Shown here in pieces: positions 1-8,737 of a DNA stretch of 64,000 nucleotides (its first letter is position 1; every line of letters begins with the position of its first letter). A program made the translations under genes and the position numbers. The stretch is from Lysobacterales bacterium. Its GTDB lineage: Bacteria > Pseudomonadota > Gammaproteobacteria > Xanthomonadales > Rhodanobacteraceae. The notes under the pieces were generated by a model. That model was not told the origin of the DNA and ran no database searches. It saw nothing but the letters and a program-made list of their open reading frames with translations. The stretch lies in contig JAFKNA010000014.1 in NCBI GenBank assembly GCA_017305135.1, forward strand, positions 46,447 through 110,446, written 5' to 3'.

Positions 1-1270
1 CGGCCAGCGCCAGTTCGCGCGACTTCAGCAGCAGCCCGACGTAGGCCCAGAAGTAGCCGATCATCGGGAAATAAGTGAAGCGGTCGCCGAACACGTTGCT
101 CAGCATCAGCGACAGCCAGACGCCGATCATGCCGAGCCCGAAGGCCTGCGCCAGGCTGCCCGGCGGGGCGTCGCGCCAGGTGCGCACCGCCGCGACCAGG
201 ATGCTGAGCAGCATGCCGAGGGTGATCGTCGACCCGATCAGGCCCTTTTCGGTCAGCTCGCGCATGAAGAAGTTGTGCGTGTCCATGTGCATCGGGTTGA
301 TCTCCGGATGCTGGAAGGTGTGATAGCCGCTGCCGGTCAGGGGATGGGCGAGGAAGTTCTCCCAGGCGATGTGCCAGAACTCGAAGCGCATCTCGGTGCT
401 CTTGTCCACCTGGTTGCCTTCGAGCGTGGTGCTGTCGAAGCGCTCGACGACCGAGGGCGGCAGCACCGCCGGCAGCGCCATGGCCAGCACCAGCGTGGGC
501 ACGGCGATCTTCCAGCGTCCGCGCCAGAGCAGCAGCACGGTCGCCGCGCCCAGCATCAGTGCGATGTAGGAGGTGCGCGAGTACGCCCACAGCACGCCGA
601 GCAGGGTGCAGCCGATGCCGATGGCGAACAGCGCGCGCCAGCGCCAGTTCCAGTGCGTGCCGACCAGCAGCGCCAGCATCAGCACCAGGCTGGTGACGCA
701 GAACGAGGCGTATTCGTTGGCGCCGAGCAGCGAGAAGGTGCCCGAGATGCGCAGCGCGTCGGAATAGTGCCAGTGGCTGACGCTGGCGTGCTGCGACCAG
801 GTGACGCGCAGGATGTAGGGTAGCGGCAGGATGGTGGCGAGCAGGACGTGCCGCACCGCGCTCCATCCGGTCACGCTCATCTGGACGAGGAAGACGATCA
901 TCACCGCCAGCATCGCGTCCTTCAGCATGTTGAAGTGGTTGCCGGTATCGGCGACGGTGCCATAGCTGATGAACAGCGAGAACACCGAATAGGCCACGTA
1001 GGCGAGGATCCAGCGGTGCAGCGAACTCCACTGCGCCAGCCGGCCGTGGCAGCGCCAGGCGCCGAAGAGCGCCAGCGCGAATCCGATGTTGAGGAAGTTG
1101 AGGCCGCCGCCGAGGTTGGGGAAATAGCCGGTCTGGAGGTTCTGCAGCGGCAGCAGGAACAGGAAGACGTAAAGCAGCCAGTTCTCGCGCTGCGGCTGGG
1201 CAGCGGCTGCCCGCGTTGCCGCCGGGGTGGGCGCCTGGAGCGGAACCGGCGCGGCGCGGCGCGGATTCAC
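1..1270 (-). CDS. O-antigen ligase / polymerase family membrane protein (partial, C-terminus outside window)
   Basis: The minus-strand frame is open from a GTG at 1270 to the left edge, about 423 codons, with no stop seen. The translation has many hydrophobic segments (for example LLYVFLFLLPLQNL near residue 30) and, around residue 331, the loop THNFFMRELTEKGLIG. That loop is characteristic of the Wzy_C/O-antigen ligase superfamily, which joins or polymerises lipid-linked glycans on the periplasmic side of the inner membrane. The GTG start overlaps the TGA of the upstream glycosyltransferase (GTGA), suggesting translational coupling. Whether it acts as ligase or EPS polymerase cannot be decided; its place in an exopolysaccharide operon favours polymerase. 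The family call is strong, the start fairly sure because of the overlap. Confidence 0.88.
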   Translation of the reverse strand, partial: MNPRRAAPVPLQAPTPAATRAAAAQPQRENWLLYVFLFLLPLQNLQTGYFPNLGGGLNFLNIGFALALFGAWRCHGRLAQWSSLHRWILAYVAYSVFSLFISYGTVADTGNHFNMLKDAMLAVMIVFLVQMSVTGWSAVRHVLLATILPLPYILRVTWSQHASVSHWHYSDALRISGTFSLLGANEYASFCVTSLVLMLALLVGTHWNWRWRALFAIGIGCTLLGVLWAYSRTSYIALMLGAATVLLLWRGRWKIAVPTLVLAMALPAVLPPSVVERFDSTTLEGNQVDKSTEMRFEFWHIAWENFLAHPLTGSGYHTFQHPEINPMHMDTHNFFMRELTEKGLIGSTITLGMLLSILVAAVRTWRDAPPGSLAQAFGLGMIGVWLSLMLSNVFGDRFTYFPMIGYFWAYVGLLLKSRELALA

Positions 1271-2367
1271 GCCGCCCTCCACACCGTTTCGTAGACGCTG
1301 GCGTAATCGCGCGCCATGCGCTCGAGCGAAAAGCGCTCGATGACGCGGCGGCGCAACTCCGGCCGGGCGCCGGGGCCGTCCAGCGCGCGCCGCATCGCGG
1401 CGGTCAGGGCGCCGACGTCGCCCGGCGCGACGCATTCGGCATCGAGGCCGGCCAGCACCGCCGGCACCTGCCCAACCTGCGTCGCCACCACCGGCCGCGT
1501 GCAGGCCATCGCCTCCAGCAGGGCCAGCGGCAATCCCTCGTAGCGGGACGGCAGCACGAACAGGTCGAGCAGGGGATAGAAGCGCTCCAGGTCCGTGCGC
1601 GCACCCGGCAGCCGCACGCGGGTGGCGATGCCGAGTTCCGCCGCCCTCAGCTCCAGGGCGCGGCGGAGCGGCCCCTCGCCGGCGATCACCAGCAGGGCGT
1701 GCGGCTCGTCCGCATGGATCCGGGCGAAGGCTTCGAGGAGGTCGAGCGGACTCTTCTGCGCGGTCAGGCGCATCGACGCGCCGATCACGCGGGCATCGTC
1801 CGGGATGGCGAGGGCGGCGCGATCGAGCGGCGGCTGGCCGGGGTGGAAGCGCGCCGTGTCGACGCCGTTCTCCACCAGTCGCGTGCGGCCGTTGCCGCCG
1901 TAGTCGCCGGCCATGGCCGCGGAGACGATGCACACCGCATCGAAGCGGCGCAGCAGCCGGCGTTCCAGCCAATGGTAGGCGCGCACCTGCCAACCACCCG
2001 AAAACTGTCCGTGCGCGGTCGCCACCGTGTGGCCGCCGCGGCCGAGGCGCGCCAGCCAGGCGTAGGCCGCGCTCTTGTAGTCGTGGACGTGGAGGATGGC
2101 GCGCGGATGCGCCGCCAGCAGGTCGCGCAGGCGGCGCACGCAGGCCGGATCGAAGCGTGCGCGGCAGGCGAGGCGCTCGGCGGGTACGCCCAGCGCAATC
2201 GCGCGTCGCCACAGCGGCTGCTCGGCGAGGTGCTGGTTGTCGAGGCAGAGCAGGCGGCCGTCGATGCCGAGCGCCGCCAGCGCCGGCACCAGGCCGAGCA
2301 CCACGTATTCGGCGCCGTAGAGGCCGGCGCTGGAACGCAGGTGCAGCACCTCGAAATCAGCGGCCAT
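1267..2367 (-). CDS. GT4-family glycosyltransferase
   Basis: This 366-residue protein has the GT-B layout. The N-terminal acceptor half opens with VLHLRSSAGLYGAE, and the C-terminal donor half carries EGLPLALLEAMA with the two conserved glutamates at about residues 277 and 285. It is expected to transfer a sugar from a nucleotide donor to a lipid-linked repeat unit at the cytoplasmic membrane face. The start at 2367 was chosen over longer upstream starts because coding similarity begins at MAADFEVLHL and it overlaps the upstream glycosyltransferase stop by only 11 bp. It is coupled downstream to the ligase gene by a GTGA overlap. Sugar specificity cannot be read from sequence. Confidence 0.9.
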   Translation of the reverse strand: MAADFEVLHLRSSAGLYGAEYVVLGLVPALAALGIDGRLLCLDNQHLAEQPLWRRAIALGVPAERLACRARFDPACVRRLRDLLAAHPRAILHVHDYKSAAYAWLARLGRGGHTVATAHGQFSGGWQVRAYHWLERRLLRRFDAVCIVSAAMAGDYGGNGRTRLVENGVDTARFHPGQPPLDRAALAIPDDARVIGASMRLTAQKSPLDLLEAFARIHADEPHALLVIAGEGPLRRALELRAAELGIATRVRLPGARTDLERFYPLLDLFVLPSRYEGLPLALLEAMACTRPVVATQVGQVPAVLAGLDAECVAPGDVGALTAAMRRALDGPGARPELRRRVIERFSLERMARDYASVYETVWRAA

Positions 2368-3607
2368 CGACGAGCTCCCGGTACAGCGCGTCGTAGGCGG
2401 CGACCATCGCCGCCGGCGCGTGCCGCTCGACGGCGCGCCGCCGTGCCGCCGCGCCGAAGGTCGCGCGCAGCGCCGGATCGCCGGCCAGGCGCAGCAGGGC
2501 GGCGGCCAGCGCCGGCGGATCACGCGGGGGCACGAGGCACCCGGTCTGCCCTTCGACCACCAGGTCGGGATTGCCGCCGACGCGGGTGGCGACCACCGCG
2601 AGGCCACTCGCCTGCGCCTCCAGGAGGGCATTGGACAGCCCCTCGGTGGCCGATGCCAGCACCGCCAGGTCGGCCATGCGCAGCGTCCGCTCCACTTCCT
2701 CGGTGGAGCCGAGGAAATGGACTGCCGCGCCGATGCCGAGCGTGCCCGCGCGGGCGCGGAGGTCCGCTTCGAGCGGGCCGCTGCCGGCCAGCAGCAGGTG
2801 CGCCGCGGGGCATTTCCGGCGCACCAGGGCGAAAGCCTCGAGCAGGTCGGCGTGGTGTTTCACCGGGGTCAGGTTGGCGACGCAGGCGATCAGCAGCGCA
2901 TCGTCCGGGAAGCCCGCATCGGCGCGAAGCGCCTGGCGCTCGCTGGCCGAGGCCGGACGGAAGCGGTCGATGTCGACACCGTTGGGGATGGCCAGGCAGC
3001 GTTCCGCCGGCACCCCTTCCTCGACCACCAGTGCGTCGAGGATGGCGCGGCTCGGCGCCAGCACGCGGTCGAAGCGCCCGCTGACCAGCCGGAACGCCGA
3101 ACGCAGGGCCGGGCTCTTGTTGAATCCCATGTCGCGGCGGTTGGAAATCCTGCGCGTGGCGGCCGGGCCGCGCGGCAGCAGGGCGTTGATGAGGTCGGAC
3201 TTCTCGTGCTGCGACTGCACGATGTCCCACTCGCCGGCCACGACCCGGGCGCGCAACTCGTTCCATGCGCCGATGCCGCGCGGCGCGTACACCGCATCCA
3301 CGGGACGGAACGCGAACGAGCGCAGGTGCGGGCGCACTTCCTCGGCGCGGCGTGGTTCGATGTAGGGCTCGGCCAGCTGCAGTACATCGACCGTGTAGCG
3401 CGTGCCGGGCAGGCCGGTGATCAGATACCTCAGGAAACGCTCGCAGCCGCCGGTGCTGAGGATGGGGTTGTCGCTGATGATCAGCAGCGAGACGAGTCCC
3501 GCGCCGCGCCGCGCCGCCACCCGCTCGCGGGCATCGGAGGACAGCGGCGGCGCGGGCACGGCGACGCCGTCGCGGGCCAGGGCCGGGGGGCAGGAATCGG
3601 CTGGCAT
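2357..3607 (-). CDS. GT4-family glycosyltransferase
   Basis: This 416-residue GT-B protein has a Rossmann-like N-terminus (LLIISDNPILSTGGCERFLR), a middle PNGVDIDRFRP segment (the usual NGVD of GT4 enzymes) and the EGLSNALLE donor-site motif at about residues 322-330. It probably adds one sugar of the exopolysaccharide repeat. It is the second of two successive GT4 genes and overlaps the next by 11 bp. It lies 11 bp after the stop of the beta-barrel gene, so all sit in one operon. The first 38 residues are not conserved-looking and the true start could lie slightly downstream, but no better ATG exists. Confidence 0.9.
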   Translation of the reverse strand: MPADSCPPALARDGVAVPAPPLSSDARERVAARRGAGLVSLLIISDNPILSTGGCERFLRYLITGLPGTRYTVDVLQLAEPYIEPRRAEEVRPHLRSFAFRPVDAVYAPRGIGAWNELRARVVAGEWDIVQSQHEKSDLINALLPRGPAATRRISNRRDMGFNKSPALRSAFRLVSGRFDRVLAPSRAILDALVVEEGVPAERCLAIPNGVDIDRFRPASASERQALRADAGFPDDALLIACVANLTPVKHHADLLEAFALVRRKCPAAHLLLAGSGPLEADLRARAGTLGIGAAVHFLGSTEEVERTLRMADLAVLASATEGLSNALLEAQASGLAVVATRVGGNPDLVVEGQTGCLVPPRDPPALAAALLRLAGDPALRATFGAAARRRAVERHAPAAMVAAYDALYRELVDGR

Positions 3608-3618
3608 CCGTCCGTCCG

Positions 3619-4923
3619 TCAGCGCGTGAACACCAGCGTGAACAGCGCCACGTTCTCGGTGAAGCCCTGCAGCGGCGCGGTGCTGCTGCGCCGGTTGCGG
3701 AGCAGGTCGAGCCGCCACGACCAGTGCCGCGACAGCTGCTGGGCGAGGAAGAAGCCGGCGCGAAGGTCGTCGTCGCGGCGGTCGAGGGTGCGGTAGCTGC
3801 GCCGCTCGCTGCCGGCGGAGACCCCGACCGTCCACAGCGGGCGCGGGCGGTAGCTGGCGTCGAAGGACGCGCCCCGCGCCGACTCGTCGAGCGTCGGGTC
3901 GTAGACGTAGTCGAGCTTCTGCCAGTAGGGCGCGAAGGCGAGGCTGAAGGTCTCGCCCGCGTAGGCGTAGCCGACCTCGGCGCGGCGCAGCAGGTAGACG
4001 CCCGAGCTGATCGTGGCGTCGCCGGCGAGCAGGCCGCTGGTGAAGGCCGGCATGCGGCTGAAATCGACCTCGCCGAGATCCTCGGCGGCGTCCGAATAGC
4101 GCCGCGCGAGATCCGCCCGCAGCCGGCTGTGCGGCGTGGCGCGCCACTCGAGGGTGCCGCGGAAGAGCGGGCTGGAACGGCTCGCGCCGACGTCCGGCTG
4201 CAGGCGCGAGTAGCCCAGGCTCACGTCCACGTCCAGCGCGGCCAGCGCGCTGTGGTAGTGGCCATAGAGGTTGTAGCGGTCGTAATCGCCGCCGTTGGCG
4301 CTGTCCGGCTGGTTGCTGGTGAAATGCACGTGCTGCGCGTCGAGATTGGCCGACAGCGTGGTGGTCGGCGAGAGCTCGCGGATGGCGCGCAAGGCGCCCA
4401 GCTCGCGCAGCGAATCGAATTCGTCGTTCTTCGAGGCGCTGCTGTTGATCATGCGGAAATCCGCCTGGCCGGTCAGCGCCTCGCCGAGGCGGAATTGCAG
4501 CGTCGGGCCGAGGCTCACCACGTTGACCTGCTGCATGTTCGCCGGGGAGTTGGGCTGCAACACATTGACCGGCTGCACGCTGGCGCTGTCCTCCAGCACG
4601 AAATGCAGCCGGCGCGGCAGGATCGCCCAGTCCAGCAACGCGTCGAGGTCGGCCAGGGTCTGGTTGCCGAAATCGCCGTTCAGGTAATCGATGTATTGCA
4701 CGTCGCCGACGGCGCGGGCGGCCAGCACGGCGCCCTGCTGGTCGAGGTCGAAGTGGATCCGCGGCACCAGCATGTTGGAACCGACCGGGTCGGTCGCGCT
4801 CTGGTTGATGTTGTCGCTGTGGCCGAACCCGAACTCCAGCGAGTAGTCGAGGTGCGCGGCCGAAGCGGCCACCGGCAGGGCGGCGGCGAAGGCGGCAGAA
4901 GCGAGGGCGCGGGGCATCGGCAT
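3619..4923 (-). CDS. Outer-membrane beta-barrel protein of exopolysaccharide locus (EpsL / PEP-CTERM-associated type)
   Basis: This 434-residue protein has an N-terminal signal peptide (MPMPRALASAAFAAALPVAASA, cleavage about residue 22). The mature sequence starts HLDYSLEFGFGHSDNINQS and shows long alternating polar/aromatic beta-strands through to the C-terminus. This matches the surface-exposed barrel proteins found in XrtA/PEP-CTERM exopolysaccharide loci (TIGR03016/EpsL-like), thought to help move polymer across the outer membrane. The start at 4923 gives a clean signal peptide; the longer frame reads into the upstream kinase gene. The family is inferred from fold features and neighbours; direct function is unknown. 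Confidence 0.8.
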   Translation of the reverse strand: MPMPRALASAAFAAALPVAASAAHLDYSLEFGFGHSDNINQSATDPVGSNMLVPRIHFDLDQQGAVLAARAVGDVQYIDYLNGDFGNQTLADLDALLDWAILPRRLHFVLEDSASVQPVNVLQPNSPANMQQVNVVSLGPTLQFRLGEALTGQADFRMINSSASKNDEFDSLRELGALRAIRELSPTTTLSANLDAQHVHFTSNQPDSANGGDYDRYNLYGHYHSALAALDVDVSLGYSRLQPDVGASRSSPLFRGTLEWRATPHSRLRADLARRYSDAAEDLGEVDFSRMPAFTSGLLAGDATISSGVYLLRRAEVGYAYAGETFSLAFAPYWQKLDYVYDPTLDESARGASFDASYRPRPLWTVGVSAGSERRSYRTLDRRDDDLRAGFFLAQQLSRHWSWRLDLLRNRRSSTAPLQGFTENVALFTLVFTR

Positions 4924-4939
4924 GGCGGGCGCGCCCCCT

Positions 4940-5704
4940 TCAAGGGCCGACGTTGAACACCACCCCGGCCACCTTGCCGGGCTCGAACCCCGCCACCGCC
5001 TGGCTGACCGCGGCGGGCGTGTCGCGGCCGTAGCCGGCGACCACCACGACGAAATCGGCAAGGTCGGACAGGATGCGCGCGTCCGGCGCGCCGCGGATGG
5101 CCGGCCCGTCCAGGAACAGGTAGCGGTCCGGATAGCGGCAGCGCAGCGAGTCGATCACCGCGCGCATGCGGAAGGAGGAGAAATGCTCGCTGCCGGTCTC
5201 GCGCTGGTGGCCGGCGGGGATCATGCGCAGGCGCGGGATGCCGGTGGCGCGGAACACCGCCTCGATGCCGGTGGAGGGGCGTTCGAGGTAATCCATCAGC
5301 CCCGGCGAGGCGGCCGTGCCGAGCGCCTCGTGCTGCGCCGGGTGGCGCACGTTGCAATCGACCAGCAGCGCCGTCTTGGCCTCGTCGAAGGCGAACGCCG
5401 CGGCGAGGTTGCGGGCGACGAAACTGCCGCCGCCGCCCGAGCTCACCGCCGCCACCATGGTGACGAAATTGCCGCTGCCGCCGAGCGCCAGCAGGCGCGT
5501 GCGGATCTCGCGGAACGCATCCGCCTGCTCGCGGCCGCCGTCGCGGCGGATCAGGCGCCGCTCGTCGAGCTGGCGCGGCGCGAGCGCGTTCGGCTCGGCC
5601 ATGAGGGCGATGGAACGCCCTGGCGCGCGCGCGGCCAGTGCCTCCGCGCGTGCCTCCTCCCGCCCGAGCGGCAGGGGCACGCCCGCTTCGCCTGTTGCCA
5701 TCAC
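4940..5704 (-). CDS. CpsD/CapB-like BY-kinase domain protein with degenerate P-loop
   Basis: This 254-residue cytoplasmic protein resembles the bacterial tyrosine autokinases that partner Wzz proteins. The Walker A' segment TALLVDCNVRHP is intact around D116 and a Walker B-like YLFLDGPA surrounds D199. The P-loop, however, reads SSGGGGSF (residues 88-95) where active kinases have GxGKS/T, so the ATP-binding lysine is absent. There is no C-terminal tyrosine cluster; the protein ends VVFNVGP. It overlaps the Wzz gene by 4 bp, typical of a Wzz/kinase pair. It may be a non-catalytic regulator of chain length. The family is sure, activity doubtful. Confidence 0.85.
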   Translation of the reverse strand: MMATGEAGVPLPLGREEARAEALAARAPGRSIALMAEPNALAPRQLDERRLIRRDGGREQADAFREIRTRLLALGGSGNFVTMVAAVSSGGGGSFVARNLAAAFAFDEAKTALLVDCNVRHPAQHEALGTAASPGLMDYLERPSTGIEAVFRATGIPRLRMIPAGHQRETGSEHFSSFRMRAVIDSLRCRYPDRYLFLDGPAIRGAPDARILSDLADFVVVVAGYGRDTPAAVSQAVAGFEPGKVAGVVFNVGP

Positions 5705-7257
5705 AGCATCTCCATGCGGAACCAGGCGATCAGGACATAGGCCAGCAGCACCCCGACGACCACGGCGGTGACGATGATGCCGCTGGCCCGGGCGCGCCGG
5801 CGGTCACGCCAGGTCGGATAGAAGGGAACGGTCGCCAGCACCGGGATGCCGGTCTGGCGTTCGAGCTGGCCGGCGGTGCGCAGGCGCGGATCGAGCCGCG
5901 CGTAGCCGAACAGCACGCCGAGCGGCAGCGCGAAGCCGAACGCGAGCCCGGCGGCGGCGAAGTGCATCATGCGCAGGCCGGACGGGCGCAGCGGCATCAC
6001 CGCCGGCTCCTGGATGCGGAAGGTGAGGCCCTGGCGCTTCTCGTCCAGGTTCATCGACACGCGCGCGTTCTCGCGCCGCTTCAGCAGGTCCTGGTAGATG
6101 TCGCGGTTGACCTCGTAGTCGCGCGTCAGCTCGGCCAGGGCGTTCTCCGAGTCGGCAATGCGCTTGCTGCGGTCGAGCTCGGCGTTCAGCATGCCCTCGG
6201 TCATCGCCAGGCGCGAGGAGGTCGCGGCGGAGGCGCGGCGCGTATCGGCCAGCTTGCCCCTGAGCTGCTGGTACACCGGGTTGTACTGCACGTCGTAATC
6301 GCCGAGGGCGCGCGGATGCCCCGCCTTGCCGGCCGCGCCCCTGTCGCTTTCCGCTTGTGCGAGGAGCTGCTTCACGTCCTCCATCTGGTGGCGGACGCGG
6401 ATCACGTCGGGATACTGGTCGGTGTAAGTGAGCAGCAGCTTGTCGAGCTGGCTCTGCAGGTCGGCCAGTTGCATGCGGTACTGGCCGGCACGCGTCTGCA
6501 CGGCGCTGATTTCCGACTCGCCCGACACCTGCGAGGCCAGCGACGACTGGCTGGAATGGAGCTCCATCAGGTCCAGGCGCGCCTTCTCCACCTCGCTGCG
6601 CAACTGCGCGATGCGCGCGTTGCTGTCCGCCTCGCCGCCCGGGCGCGCATCCACGTGCGTCTCGCGGAACGCCTTCAGCTTGGCCTCGGCGTCGGCGAGC
6701 TTGGCGTGGTAGGCCTGCACCTGGTCGTCGATGAACTCGAAGGCGTTGCGGCTCTCGCGCTCCTTGGCGGCCAGGCTCTCGCGGATGAAGAGGTCGGCGA
6801 AGTCCCGGGTCAGCACGTAGGCGCGCTTCGGATTGCGGTCGGCATAGGTGATCTGGATCAGGTTGTCGCGCGGGCTGGAGACCGTCGTGCGCTGGCTGAT
6901 CTCCTCGATCGCGTGGTCGCGCTGCAGCGGCGTCAGGGCGGGCTCGCGCGCCGTCCAGCCGCCGGCGGCCAGGATCTCGTCCATCACCTTGCGGCTGAAC
7001 ACCACCTCGCGCGCGAGGCCGGCGCGGTCGACCACGCCGGTGGCGACGGCGCGGCCCTGCATCAGGCCGGTGACGATGTTGCTCTCCTGCACCAGGATGG
7101 TGGTCGAGGCGGTGTACTTCTTCGGCCAGGCCGCGCCGATCGCCAGCGCGGCCAGCGCCACCACCGCGAAGAGGGCGCCAAGCGCCACGCGGCGCCGGCG
7201 GGCTTCGCCGATCAGCACCGGCACGAGTTCGGTCACAGGGACCGGGGCGGTTCCCAT
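5701..7257 (-). CDS. Wzz/GumC-type polysaccharide chain-length determinant (XrtA-locus type)
   Basis: This 518-residue inner-membrane polysaccharide co-polymerase has an N-terminal membrane segment (residues about 26-46), then a conserved KYTASTTILVQ start of the periplasmic domain. A long coiled-coil rich middle with many Glu/Arg/Gln heptads follows. Near the C-terminus a proline-glycine rich segment (RPSGLRMMHFAAAGLAFGFA) leads into the second membrane helix, and a third hydrophobic segment lies at about 490-510. The extra C-terminal helix and the length fit the PEP-CTERM locus subfamily rather than short Wzz. It sets polymer length together with the kinase-like protein encoded just downstream with a 4-bp overlap. 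Confidence 0.88.
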   Translation of the reverse strand: MGTAPVPVTELVPVLIGEARRRRVALGALFAVVALAALAIGAAWPKKYTASTTILVQESNIVTGLMQGRAVATGVVDRAGLAREVVFSRKVMDEILAAGGWTAREPALTPLQRDHAIEEISQRTTVSSPRDNLIQITYADRNPKRAYVLTRDFADLFIRESLAAKERESRNAFEFIDDQVQAYHAKLADAEAKLKAFRETHVDARPGGEADSNARIAQLRSEVEKARLDLMELHSSQSSLASQVSGESEISAVQTRAGQYRMQLADLQSQLDKLLLTYTDQYPDVIRVRHQMEDVKQLLAQAESDRGAAGKAGHPRALGDYDVQYNPVYQQLRGKLADTRRASAATSSRLAMTEGMLNAELDRSKRIADSENALAELTRDYEVNRDIYQDLLKRRENARVSMNLDEKRQGLTFRIQEPAVMPLRPSGLRMMHFAAAGLAFGFALPLGVLFGYARLDPRLRTAGQLERQTGIPVLATVPFYPTWRDRRRARASGIIVTAVVVGVLLAYVLIAWFRMEML

Positions 7258-7275
7258 TGTGGTGTACTCCGGCGG

Positions 7276-7902
7276 TCAGAAGACTCGCTCGGGCACGGTG
7301 ATCACGTCACCGGGCTGGGCAGGGTAGTTGGTGGCGAGGTCGCCTTGCTTGAGGATGCGGTCGAGCCGCACGGGGTAGGCCGTGCTGCCATTGCCGTCCT
7401 TGTCCTTGCGGTAGAGCTCGGTGCGGTCCGGCGAGGCGAACTCGGTGGTGCCGCCGGCGGCCAGCACCGCGTCCAGCACCGTCATGCCCTGCCGGTAGGG
7501 GATCGAGACCGGCTGGCGCACCGCTCCGGTCACCCGAACCCGCGAGAGGTATTCGTGGCTGCGCAGTTCGGTCAGGATCACCGTCACCTGCGGGTCGCGC
7601 ACGTAGGTGGCGAGGCGCGTGGCGATTTCCTCGGAAACTTCGGAAGGCGTGCGCCCGCCGGCCTTGACGTCGCCGACCAGGGGCACCGAGATCATGCCGT
7701 CCGGCCGCACCGGCACCTTCGCGTCCAGGTCCGGGTTGTGCCAGACCGAGACCTGGAGGATGTCGTCCACCCCGATGTGGTATTCGCTGACCGCCGGCGC
7801 TGCCGGATCGATCCGGGGAGGCGGAGTCCCCCGCGAGGCCGTCGCGCAGCCCGCGAGGGCCACGAGGATCACCATAAACGCCACCCGGAATGGATGCGGC
7901 AT
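7276..7902 (-). CDS. Wza-type polysaccharide export lipoprotein
   Basis: This 208-residue protein begins with a lipoprotein signal ending in the lipobox LVALAGC. It is followed by the poly_export domain (YHIGVDDILQVSVWHNPDL...VRPDGMISVPLVGDV) and a SLBB segment (VRVTGAVRQPVSIPYRQGMTVLDAV). It would form the outer-membrane export channel. It is much shorter than E. coli Wza, as is usual for XrtA-type loci. Two ATG codons lie 6 bp apart (7908 and 7902); GGGAGAG lies about 8 bases before the second but abuts the first, so 7902 is preferred. It is the first gene of the operon that runs to the left edge. Confidence 0.88.
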   Translation of the reverse strand: MPHPFRVAFMVILVALAGCATASRGTPPPRIDPAAPAVSEYHIGVDDILQVSVWHNPDLDAKVPVRPDGMISVPLVGDVKAGGRTPSEVSEEIATRLATYVRDPQVTVILTELRSHEYLSRVRVTGAVRQPVSIPYRQGMTVLDAVLAAGGTTEFASPDRTELYRKDKDGNGSTAYPVRLDRILKQGDLATNYPAQPGDVITVPERVF

Positions 7903-7925
7903 GTCCATCTCTCCCGCACGACAAC

Positions 7926-7939
7926 GTGACGCATTTCAC
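7926..7939. promoter_or_regulatory. CRP/Clp-like palindrome upstream of the exopolysaccharide operon
   Basis: The sequence GTGA-N6-TCAC (GTGACGCATTTCAC) is a perfect match to the core half-sites of the CRP/FNR family consensus. In Xanthomonas the CRP homologue Clp controls exopolysaccharide genes. It lies about 24 bp before the chosen start of the Wza-type gene. That is close to the start codon, so it would repress unless the transcription start lies inside. It could also serve the divergent plus-strand genes from 8156. No convincing -10/-35 pair was found here. Confidence 0.4.
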
Positions 7940-8155
7940 GCTTTTTCCGCTGAACTCAGGCTGTCGCCGCAGAGCTTCCGGATGCGTCTCCGCTCCACCG
8001 CGAAACCACCCGCGGCGTGGCGCCGAGTGGCTGGCGCCGCAGGCGCGCCCGTTCTTCTTCGGGCGCAGCCGCGCACGTGCTACCGTCCGCTGCGACCGAT
8101 CCTGCGGAGACCGCCAGGCCGGGCGGCCCACCCATCAGCCACAGGCGGACTCATC

Positions 8156-8737
8156 ATGCGCGATCCGGATTTCACCGGTGTCTTCCGTCCACGGGCGGCG
8201 ATCGTGAGCGCCCTGTTCGGGACGATGTGGCTGCTCGCGTGGTGGTACCAGGCGCATCGCGCATCGCTCGCCGTCCTTCTTGGCATCCTCGGGTCCGCCA
8301 TGCTGGTCATGGGCGCTGCGCTTTTCCAGCTTCGACGGTTTCGGCGCGCCGAGCTCGCAGCACCGCCCGGGTATCGCCGCAGCCGCCTGCGGCTCTATGC
8401 GATGGTCAATGCAATCTACTGGCCGATCCTGTTCATCGCCGTTGCGGCCATCGGCGCGTCGGGGCATGCACGCTGGATCAATCCCGCCATCATCCTGCTG
8501 GTCGGACTGCACCTCTTTCCGCTCGGCCTGATATTCCGCGACCGGCTCCTGCACCTGGCCGGCGTGTTGCTGGTGGCGCTCGCGGTCTGCTATCCGGCCG
8601 TCGCGGACCCCGGCAGCCCGCTCGGCCTGCTGGGTGCGGGAGCGATCCTCCTGGCCACGGGGGCTGCGGCGGTCGTGATCAACACTCCGTGCGGGCCCGC
8701 ACCGTTGATTGGGGCAGGTAACAGGGACGCGGCATGA
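8156..8737 (+). CDS. Hypothetical polytopic membrane protein
   Basis: This 193-residue protein is not assigned to a family. It has about six hydrophobic segments (roughly residues 17-33, 37-58, 85-105, 111-128, 133-150 and 158-178) separated by short basic loops such as QLRRFRRAE and RRSRLRL, so the positive-inside rule places most loops in the cytoplasm. No catalytic motif is visible. Its stop overlaps the start of the acetyltransferase gene by 4 bp (ATGA), so the two are co-translated. The chosen ATG is the only one giving the conserved-looking N-terminus without reading back into the intergenic region. Confidence 0.7.
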   Translation: MRDPDFTGVFRPRAAIVSALFGTMWLLAWWYQAHRASLAVLLGILGSAMLVMGAALFQLRRFRRAELAAPPGYRRSRLRLYAMVNAIYWPILFIAVAAIGASGHARWINPAIILLVGLHLFPLGLIFRDRLLHLAGVLLVALAVCYPAVADPGSPLGLLGAGAILLATGAAAVVINTPCGPAPLIGAGNRDAA

